From: Saprospiraceae bacterium
GTDB lineage: Bacteria; Bacteroidota; Bacteroidia; Chitinophagales; Saprospiraceae
Direction of reading: 5' to 3'
DNA length: 64,000 nt
NCBI GenBank assembly: GCA_016714085.1
Contig: JADJNW010000015.1
Coordinates: forward strand, 62,001 to 126,000
Position 1 is the first letter of the stretch, and every line of letters starts with the position of its first letter. The position numbers and the translations under genes were made by a program. Positions 58,179 through 64,000 of this stretch are shown here, in pieces. Below the pieces are notes generated by a model. That model did no database searches and was not told the origin of the DNA. It worked only from the letters and a program-made list of their open reading frames with translations.

Positions 58179-58387
58179 ATGAAAAGCAAGTACGAAAGAG
58201 CGCGTAGGCGGGTATTTCCGAAATTTGGGAAGAGCGTGCGATTCAGCGAGAAATGAAACGAATGGAAATATCTTCAAAGGAGCAAGATGAATCGCTTGAT
58301 CTGGATGAATTAAATTCCCGGCCAATAGCTGAAGAAAAAGAAGAATCCCAGGATGATGCTGATTTAGTGCGGATGCCTTCGCGTTGA
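58179..58387 (+). pseudogene. Decayed fifth 2TM gene lacking its membrane core
   Basis: ATG 58179 gives MKSKYERARRRV, the typical N-terminus of this family. Immediately afterwards, one frame over, comes ISEIWEERAIQREMKRME, the segment that follows the two helices in proteins 2-4, and then an acidic tail with DDADLV and TGA 58385-58387. About 50-60 codons with both membrane helices are missing and the join is out of frame, so this is a true deletion and not a single-base error. Confidence 0.7.
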
Positions 58388-58549
58388 TTTTATCCAAAAA
58401 TAGCAAAACGACTTTTCCAACAGCTTTCCTGTTAACTAAGAATTTCAAAAAGAGTATCTTTGCAAATTGTGCGCCAATTGAGCGTTTTGTTTTGTTGAAG
58501 GTGATATATTTGCGACTTCATTTTTCCAAACTAATTTTGAGATAGCATT

Positions 58550-59296
58550 TTGAAGGACTGTTTAGTAATTATTCCCACTTACAATGAGAAGGAAAACATC
58601 GCTCGAATGGTGCAGACGGTGTTTTCTTTGGATCGCCCTTTTCATATTCTGATTGTGGACGATGGCTCACCCGATGGTACGGCGCAAATCGTAAAAGAAC
58701 TTCAGAAAACTTATCCTGATTCACTTTTCCTGATCGAACGTTCCGGCAAACTGGGACTCGGCACAGCGTATATCGCTGGCTTTAAATGGGGATTGCAGCG
58801 CGGCTACGAGTATTTTATCGAAATGGATGCCGACTTCTCCCACAATCCCAAAGATTTGATTCGCCTGCGCCAAGCTTGCGGTGAGCAAAATGCAGATGTA
58901 GCGGTAGGTTCGCGCTATGTAAAAGGTGGTAAATTGGAAAACTGGCCCTTCGATCGCATTTTCTTGTCGTATGGCGCTTCGCTTTATGTGCGCTTTATTA
59001 CCTGGATGCCTGTGAAGGATCCGACCGCCGGTTTTGTTTGTTATCGCCGTCAAGTGCTGGAAGCCATTGATTTAGATAAGATTCGTTTTGTCGGGTACGC
59101 CTTTCAAATCGAAATGAAATATGCTGCTCGGCTGCTGGGCTTCAAAATTGTAGAAATTCCCATCACTTTTTCCGACCGAATCGAAGGAAGTTCCAAAATG
59201 TCAAAAAGCATCGTCCGCGAAGCCATTTGGGGCGTACTGCAAATGCGCTGGCGCAGCTTTTTCTTCAGCTACGCAGTGGAGCTGCAAAAATCCTAA
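58550..59296 (+). CDS. Polyprenol monophosphomannose synthase-like glycosyltransferase (GT2)
   Basis: A 248-residue DPM1-type family 2 glycosyltransferase, predicted to move mannose or another hexose from a nucleotide sugar to polyprenyl phosphate at the membrane. Features: PTYNEKENI (9-17), VDDGSPDGT (36-44), the metal-binding DADFSHNP (93-100), SRYVKGG and FSDRIEGSSKMSKSIV near the C-terminus. It lacks C-terminal membrane helices, as in the soluble DPM1 class. Start is TTG 58550; no upstream ATG fits. Close to the division cluster but with a 455-bp gap before mraZ. Confidence 0.85.
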   Translation: MKDCLVIIPTYNEKENIARMVQTVFSLDRPFHILIVDDGSPDGTAQIVKELQKTYPDSLFLIERSGKLGLGTAYIAGFKWGLQRGYEYFIEMDADFSHNPKDLIRLRQACGEQNADVAVGSRYVKGGKLENWPFDRIFLSYGASLYVRFITWMPVKDPTAGFVCYRRQVLEAIDLDKIRFVGYAFQIEMKYAARLLGFKIVEIPITFSDRIEGSSKMSKSIVREAIWGVLQMRWRSFFFSYAVELQKS

Positions 59297-59682
59297 ATCA
59301 TTGATTATTTACTATTAACCATTTATCAGATTATTCTTCAATGCAGATGTCTCTATTAAGTGCATCTCGCTTCTGACTTCTGACATCTCGCTTCTGGCAC
59401 CTTCTTTTCCATTTTTGTTTCATAAATTCTCATTTTTTGTTTTATTAATTTATTATAATAAAATAAAAGTTTTAAATTTGTTCCACCAATCGCTTGATTT
59501 TGGCGGGGTAGCAACATTTTTTGACACAAATTCCCACCTTAAATCGGCTTGTATTTTTATTGTTAAAATCGAAATTATGATATAAATGTAATTAAATTGA
59601 TATTAAATCATCATCTTTTTGATTAAAAAACTCGTGTTCTCATTGTTGCAAAGCAATGTGGAAAAATTTTTTTGCAAAAAGT

Positions 59683-59707
59683 AGTGGTAAAAAGTGGTAA
59701 TTTGTGT
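59683..59707 (+). promoter_or_regulatory. Candidate MraZ operator (10-bp direct repeats)
   Basis: AGTGGTAA at 59683-59690 and again at 59693-59700, with a degenerate third unit (TGTGTAAA) from 59703: an exact 10-bp period. An inverted CCACTTTA lies at 59728-59735. MraZ proteins are known to bind tandem GTGG-type repeats in their own promoter, so autoregulation of the division cluster is inferred. Confidence 0.6.
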
Positions 59708-59717
59708 AAAAACCGTT

Positions 59718-59725
59718 TAATTTTG
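59718..59725 (+). promoter_or_regulatory. -7 box of the mraZ promoter
   Basis: TAATTTTG matches TAnnTTTG, 28 bp before the mraZ ATG. The expected -33 position falls inside the GTGG repeats, so a repressor bound there would compete with RNA polymerase. Confidence 0.5.
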
Positions 59726-59752
59726 AACCACTTTACTTTTTAAAAGATTGTA

Positions 59753-60208
59753 ATGCAACAACTTTTAGGCGAATACGAATGTAAAATTGACCCAAAGGGA
59801 CGCTTTCGGATACCAACAGATCTAATTGGTCAGTTGGGCGAAAGCATGAATTCTTTTGTGGTCAATCGCGGCTTCGAGAAATGCCTGATGTTATATCCTG
59901 AAACTGTGTGGGAACGCATTACGACCGAGATTAATCAATTGAATCTGTACAATAAGAAAAACCGCGACTTTGTGCGCTATTTCTACCGCGGTGCGCAAAA
60001 ACTGGAATTGGATGGCGCGGATAGATTGTTGATTACCAAGCGTTTATTGGAATATGCTGGAATTGATAAAGATGTAATTTTGTCGGCATATAATGACCGA
60101 ATCGAAGTATGGGCAAAAGATCAATACGATATGTTGCTCGATGAAGAGCCGGATGATTTCTCTGATTTGGCAGAAGATGTGCTGGGCAAAATAAAAATCG
60201 ACGAGTGA
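59753..60208 (+). CDS. mraZ: Transcriptional regulator MraZ
   Basis: A 151-residue protein with two AbrB-like halves: LGEYECKIDPKGRFRIPTDL at the N-terminus and GADRLLITKRLLEYAGIDKD in the middle. MraZ represses the division and cell-wall cluster promoter through tandem GTGG repeats, which are present upstream. First gene of the dcw cluster; its stop TGA 60206-60208 overlaps the next start. Confidence 0.93.
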   Translation: MQQLLGEYECKIDPKGRFRIPTDLIGQLGESMNSFVVNRGFEKCLMLYPETVWERITTEINQLNLYNKKNRDFVRYFYRGAQKLELDGADRLLITKRLLEYAGIDKDVILSAYNDRIEVWAKDQYDMLLDEEPDDFSDLAEDVLGKIKIDE

Positions 60209-61116
60209 TGACGTATCACTTGCCCGTGCTTGCAAAGGAAAGCATTGAAATGCTAGAAATAAAGCCCGATGGGACTTACGTGGACGCAACTTTTGGGGGA
60301 GGAGGGCATTCTAAATTGATACTCGAAAGGCTGGGTGATAAAGGTCGCCTGTTTGGCTTTGATCAGGATGAAGATGCATTGCCCAATGTGCTGGATGATA
60401 AGCGGTTTGAGTTTATCCACAACAACTTTCGCTACCTAAAACGATTTTTGAAATTGCATGGCGTGAAAGAAGTGGAAGGCATTCTGGCAGATTTGGGGGT
60501 TTCTTCGCACCAATTGGATGAAGCGAGCCGAGGATTTTCCTATCGCTTTGATGCTGAATTGGATATGCGAATGAACCAGCAAGGCGAACGCAGTGCCGCA
60601 GATGTAGTGAATACGTACACCGCAGAAGATTTGCAGCGTGTATTCAGCGATTATGGCGAAGTGCGTAATGCGCGCACGCTCGCGCAACGAATTGTAGAAG
60701 AACGGAAAACGCGTGAAATTCGTACCATTGCTGATTTTCTGGCAATAATTGAACCTTTGATTCGCGGGCAACGCCTGAGATATTTGTCACAAGTTTTTCA
60801 GGCTTTGCGGATTGAAGTGAACGATGAAATGGGCGCATTGCAAGAATTTTTGGAACAATCGCTCGAAGTACTGAAGTTCGGCGGGAGATTGGTTATCATT
60901 ACTTATCACTCGATTGAAGATCGGATTGTGAAGAATTTTTTGAAAACAGGGAATGTAGAAGGCGAAGTGAAAAAGGATTTCTATGGCAATATCGATCGAC
61001 CTTTTATCGTGATTACTAAGAATGCAATAGAGCCTTCAGCGGCGGAAATTAATGAAAATCCAAGAGCAAGAAGCGCGCGGCTGAGAGTAGGAGAGAAGGG
61101 GGGAATTGGGGAGTAG
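60208..61116 (+). CDS. rsmH: 16S rRNA (cytosine1402-N4)-methyltransferase RsmH
   Basis: About 302 residues from ATG 60208 (overlap TGATG with mraZ; GTG 60205 is an alternative). It methylates N4 of C1402 in 16S rRNA using S-adenosylmethionine. The SAM-binding segment VDATFGGGGHSKLILERLG, LFGFDQDEDA, the signature ILADLGVSSHQLDEASRGFS, and the C-terminal FGGRLVIITYHSIEDRIVK are all present. Normal length. Confidence 0.95.
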   Translation: MTYHLPVLAKESIEMLEIKPDGTYVDATFGGGGHSKLILERLGDKGRLFGFDQDEDALPNVLDDKRFEFIHNNFRYLKRFLKLHGVKEVEGILADLGVSSHQLDEASRGFSYRFDAELDMRMNQQGERSAADVVNTYTAEDLQRVFSDYGEVRNARTLAQRIVEERKTREIRTIADFLAIIEPLIRGQRLRYLSQVFQALRIEVNDEMGALQEFLEQSLEVLKFGGRLVIITYHSIEDRIVKNFLKTGNVEGEVKKDFYGNIDRPFIVITKNAIEPSAAEINENPRARSARLRVGEKGGIGE

Positions 61117-61189
61117 AAGACTTGGAGATTTTGTGAAAGGGAGCGCAAGGAAGATTCAGTGGAGATTCGTAAATTGGAGATTTAAAATA

Positions 61190-61221
61190 ATGTAGTGATA
61201 TGGTGATGTAGTGATATGGTG
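61190..61221 (+). repeat. Perfect 2 x 16-bp tandem repeat before ftsL
   Basis: ATGTAGTGATATGGTG occurs twice head-to-tail (61190-61205, 61206-61221) in the 149-bp gap between rsmH and ftsL. Nearby GGAGATTCGTAAATTGGAGAT is also repetitive. Possibly a variable-number repeat; no function assigned. Confidence 0.8.
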
Positions 61222-61265
61222 CGGCAAGTAATAATCAATATCACAATATCATAATATAATAGAAA

Positions 61266-61583
61266 ATGGCAAAACAACGCGGCCTGGCACAGATATTCAA
61301 CCTGAATTACTTCAGCTCGGATTTGATCCTGAAGAATCTGCCTTTTGTGCTGTTTTTAGGATTTCTGGGCTTAGTGTACATTGCCAATGCGCATTATGCG
61401 GAGCGAAACGTGCGTCAGATTCAACTGTTGCAAAAAGAGGTCAAAGAATTACGCTGGTATTATATGTCGCTGGAATCGGAAATTATGTTCAACAGTAAGC
61501 GCTCTGAGATGATTGAAAAAGTGAAGCCAGTAGGACTGCGGCCCTTGAGTTCAAAACCAAAGAAAATAGTCGTATCTGAATAA
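61266..61583 (+). CDS. ftsL: FtsL-like cell division protein
   Basis: 105 residues with the FtsL layout: short basic cytoplasmic part, one membrane helix (NLPFVLFLGFLGLVYIANA, about 30-48) and a coiled-coil-like periplasmic part (VRQIQLLQKEVKELRWYYMS). In the divisome FtsL bridges FtsB/FtsQ with FtsI/FtsW. Sequence identity of FtsL is always low; position between rsmH and ftsI makes the call. Confidence 0.82.
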   Translation: MAKQRGLAQIFNLNYFSSDLILKNLPFVLFLGFLGLVYIANAHYAERNVRQIQLLQKEVKELRWYYMSLESEIMFNSKRSEMIEKVKPVGLRPLSSKPKKIVVSE

Positions 61584-61594
61584 GTATTAATACG

Positions 61595-63757
61595 ATGGAA
61601 ATTAAAAACGAAATATTATATCGGATTTACATTCTTCTGTTCGGAGCGATCATTCCGGCAGCCATCGTATTGATTTACCAAACGGTTTACATTAGCTATG
61701 CAGAAGGCGAAAAATGGCGTAAAAAAGGGGAGGATTTATACATCGCAACCCGCCCGGTAGAGCCGGAGCGCGGGAATATCCTGGCGTCGGACGGTAGCTT
61801 GCTGGCAACTTCGATTCCGTATTTTGATATCTATATGGATCCTAATTCGACTGGAATCAGCGAAAAGGATTTTACAGATAACATCGATTCTTTAGCGCAG
61901 TGCATCGCCACTTATGTGGATAATAGTTTTACGCCTGGCGGTTGGAAAACATATATCGAAGATCAGCGCAAATCGGGTAATCGTTATGTGTTGATTAAAC
62001 GTAAAGTGTCTTACGCTGAGCGTCAGTTTATTGAAAAATTTCCTCTATTTAATCTGGGACGCAATCGCGGGGGCTTTATTGCTGAGAAACGAAGTGAACG
62101 CAAGCGTCCGTTTGGGCTTTTGGCACAAAGAACGATCGGCTATACGAATCGCGAAGATGCAAAACCAGTTGGTATCGAAGGTTCTTTCGATCAGATGTTG
62201 GGCGGTTTGGCAGGCAAACAAGTAATGATTCAGGTAGATCGCGCCAACGATATTTGGATTCCGATGGATGATTTGTCGCTGGTAGAGCCTAAAAGTGGGG
62301 ATGATATACTAACTACGATTGATATAAACTTGCAAGACGCAGCTGAAGGTGCTTTGGAGCGGGCGATGAATTATCACGATGCAGAATGGGGCACGGCAGT
62401 AGTAATGGAGGTGAAAACCGGCGCGATTCGGGCGATTGCTAATCTGGGTAGAACCGATCAAGGATGGTGGGAGACTTTCAATTATGCTATCGGCAATGCT
62501 GTAGAACCTGGTTCTACTTTCAAGACTGCTTCGATGATGGCGATGTTGGAAGATGGCTTTATTTCATTGGACGACACGATTCAATTGGAACGTGGTACGA
62601 CGGAGTTTTTTGACCAAACCCTTGTAGATGCTTCGCCTTATAGTGCAAGCATTGATTCTACGAGCATTCGCCATGCTTTTGAAATATCCTCAAATGTCGG
62701 GATTGCCAAATTGGTAGATAAATATTACGGAAAAAAAGAACGTATCAATCGCAATCAAGGGGCGGAGCGATTCGTGCAGCGTTTGAAAGATTTTAATCTT
62801 CATTTGCCAACGGGTATTGAAATCGACGGTGAAGCCAAACCTTATATCAAGGAAGCTTATAGTAGTGACCATCAGTGGAGCGGCACGACCTTGCCCTGGA
62901 TGGCAATTGGTTATGAATTGCAAATGACGCCATTACAAATGCTTACTTTTTATAATGCGATTGCGAATGATGGCGAATTGGTGAAACCTTATTTAGTTTC
63001 TGAAATTCAACGCTTTGGCGAAACGATCAAAACCTTTAAGCCAACGATTTTAAAGCGCAAAATCGCTTCTACCAATACGCTGGAAACGATTCATGAATTA
63101 TTAGATTCAGTAGTGACGCGAGGTACAGCTTATAAACTGAAATCGGACGAATATAATTTTGCTGGCAAAACGGGTACAGCACAGGTAGGCTATCGTCGCA
63201 CTGAGCGCGGCCAAACCTTCATTCGTGGCTATCAGGCTTCGTTTGTAGGCTATTTCCCGACGGAAGCGCCCATGTATTCGATTATTGTACTGATTAATAA
63301 GCCGCGCCGCGGTGGTTACTACGGTAGCGATGTAGCCGGGCCGGTGTTTCGGGAAATTGCAGATTATATTTATGCTACCGAAATGAAATTGCACGAGCCG
63401 CTCAATAATGTGCCTAAGCCTATATTGGCGGGTAAACAATTGCCAACGTATGATGCTGGTACGCGCGAGGATATGCTGAAAGTATTGAATTTTCTTGAAA
63501 TGCCATTTTACGGAAGCCCATCAGAAGAGATCGTGACTTTGCGAGCCGAATCGGATAGCTTAATGGTGCTGAATCGGACGATTTCCAAGAATAATGTTGT
63601 GCCAAGTGTGGTTGGACTAGGATTGCGAGATGCACTGTATGTATTGGAAAATAAGGGCTTGCGCGTGGAAGTGGAAGGCTTTGGTAAAGTTGCGCGTCAA
63701 TCGCTCTTGCCGGGCACGCGTGCTGGAGGGCAGACGATTAAAATATTTTTGCAATAA
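61595..63757 (+). CDS. ftsI: Division-specific transpeptidase FtsI (penicillin-binding protein) with PASTA domain
   Basis: A 720-residue class B PBP that cross-links septal peptidoglycan. One N-terminal membrane helix (ILLFGAIIPAAIVLIYQTVY), the pedestal domain (RPVEPERGNILASDGSLLAT), then the transpeptidase with catalytic SxxK (Ser307-Thr-Phe-Lys310), SSN (365-367) and KTGT (Lys525). The C-terminal about 60 residues (NNVVPSVVGLGLRDALYVLE) are one PASTA repeat. It starts 11 bp after ftsL. The genes usually found next (murE, mraY) are not directly adjacent here; a metallo-beta-lactamase-fold gene follows. Confidence 0.94.
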   Translation: MEIKNEILYRIYILLFGAIIPAAIVLIYQTVYISYAEGEKWRKKGEDLYIATRPVEPERGNILASDGSLLATSIPYFDIYMDPNSTGISEKDFTDNIDSLAQCIATYVDNSFTPGGWKTYIEDQRKSGNRYVLIKRKVSYAERQFIEKFPLFNLGRNRGGFIAEKRSERKRPFGLLAQRTIGYTNREDAKPVGIEGSFDQMLGGLAGKQVMIQVDRANDIWIPMDDLSLVEPKSGDDILTTIDINLQDAAEGALERAMNYHDAEWGTAVVMEVKTGAIRAIANLGRTDQGWWETFNYAIGNAVEPGSTFKTASMMAMLEDGFISLDDTIQLERGTTEFFDQTLVDASPYSASIDSTSIRHAFEISSNVGIAKLVDKYYGKKERINRNQGAERFVQRLKDFNLHLPTGIEIDGEAKPYIKEAYSSDHQWSGTTLPWMAIGYELQMTPLQMLTFYNAIANDGELVKPYLVSEIQRFGETIKTFKPTILKRKIASTNTLETIHELLDSVVTRGTAYKLKSDEYNFAGKTGTAQVGYRRTERGQTFIRGYQASFVGYFPTEAPMYSIIVLINKPRRGGYYGSDVAGPVFREIADYIYATEMKLHEPLNNVPKPILAGKQLPTYDAGTREDMLKVLNFLEMPFYGSPSEEIVTLRAESDSLMVLNRTISKNNVVPSVVGLGLRDALYVLENKGLRVEVEGFGKVARQSLLPGTRAGGQTIKIFLQ

Positions 63758-63779
63758 CTTATAATGAAAGTAATACCAA

Positions 63780-64000
63780 ATGAATAAAAAATTAATAATA
63801 ATGCTTGGTTATTTACTTTTCTTGATGCAAGCATATGCGCAATCCCCAAAACTTGATATAAAAGTAGAATCCTTAACGAAGGATTTTTATGTGCATATTT
63901 CCTATCAACTGCTTGGGGGAAGTCCATTTCCTTCTAACGGGTTGATTGTCAAGACTTCGGAAGGGGTTTTATTAGTGGATACCGGCTGGGGTGAGGACGC
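63780..64000 (+). CDS. Subclass B1-like metallo-beta-lactamase fold protein, partial
   Basis: The open frame from ATG 63780 runs off the right edge (73 codons seen). The signal peptide MNKKLIIMLGYLLFLMQAYA is followed by QSPKLDIKVESLTKDFYVHI, then PFPSNGLIVKTSEGVLLVDT and GWGED. The order of a beta-hairpin, PSNGL and LLVDTGW matches the N-terminal part of B1 metallo-beta-lactamases such as BlaB and CfiA. The zinc motif HxHxD lies beyond the window, so enzymatic activity cannot be judged. It lies 23 bp after ftsI. Confidence 0.75.
   Translation, partial: MNKKLIIMLGYLLFLMQAYAQSPKLDIKVESLTKDFYVHISYQLLGGSPFPSNGLIVKTSEGVLLVDTGWGED

Larger units (their letters stand above)
59297..59752. other. Intergenic region with mraZ control region
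   Basis: 456 bp. The left part has a CTTCTGAC/ATCTCG repeat (59363-59398), the middle is very AT-rich, and the right part carries the MraZ operator candidate and -7 box. No gene seen. Confidence 0.5.

Overview
The window looks like a chromosome segment of a marine or activated-sludge type Bacteroidota, most likely of the Saprospiria (Haliscomenobacter/Lewinella-like). The reasons are a SusC/SusD pair, type IX secretion (T9SS) C-terminal sorting domains, fused E1 alpha/beta ketoacid dehydrogenase, DUF1573, TraB/GumN and 2TM-domain proteins, TAnnTTTG-type promoters, little use of Shine-Dalgarno sequences, and an mraZ-rsmH-ftsL-ftsI cell-division cluster. Species assignment is inference.

Layout. 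1-1.4 kb: the end of a membrane protein, a gene remnant, a decayed dispersed repeat and a LysM-amidase pseudogene. 1.5-5.1 kb: cytochrome c maturation genes (ccmB, ccmC-like, ccmD-like) overlapping a glutamate dehydrogenase gene. 5.3-6.8 kb: an Lrp/AsnC regulator and a TraB/GumN protein. 6.8-7.3 kb: an intact tRNA-Ser(UGA), a small GIY-YIG nuclease gene, and a second, 3'-truncated tRNA-Ser copy that carries two separate 21-nt inserts, each folding as two mini-hairpins. 8.0-43.7 kb: two tandem paralogous units, each a giant surface protein gene of about 16-17 kb followed by a small gene whose product carries a T9SS sorting domain. 44-48.4 kb: a SusD/SusC pair on the minus strand. 48.6-51 kb: fused E1 ketoacid dehydrogenase. 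51.3-56 kb: DUF1573 protein, a possible small lipoprotein, penicillin-acylase family hydrolase, CAT-family acetyltransferase, membrane protein. 56.1-58.4 kb: a tandem family of 2TM-domain proteins ending in a decayed copy. 58.5-64 kb: a DPM1-like glycosyltransferase, then mraZ, rsmH, ftsL, ftsI and the start of a metallo-beta-lactamase-fold gene.

Most striking system. Each giant protein (about 5,300 and 5,600 residues if frames are joined) has a signal peptide, a parallel beta-helix head, eleven repeats of about 400 residues (a LamG/ConA-like half plus a conserved half around a QKQSKS core), and a C-terminus with two dockerin-like calcium loops, but no T9SS sorting domain. The gene immediately downstream encodes a secreted protein with a sorting domain and a beta-rich N-terminal domain. 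I propose that the small protein is the cell-surface anchor of the giant one through a cohesin/dockerin-like contact. The last 2.4 kb of both units are nearly identical, which indicates a recent duplication or gene conversion.

Caution. Many genes here, including ones expected to be intact (ccmB, susC, the acylase, a 2TM gene and both giants), are broken by one- or two-base indels, nearly all in homopolymers. Differences between the two 2.4-kb copies follow the same pattern. Sequencing or polishing error is therefore likelier than real pseudogenisation for most of them. The amidase pseudogene, the tRNA remnant and the last 2TM copy also carry larger deletions or insertions and are probably truly decayed.
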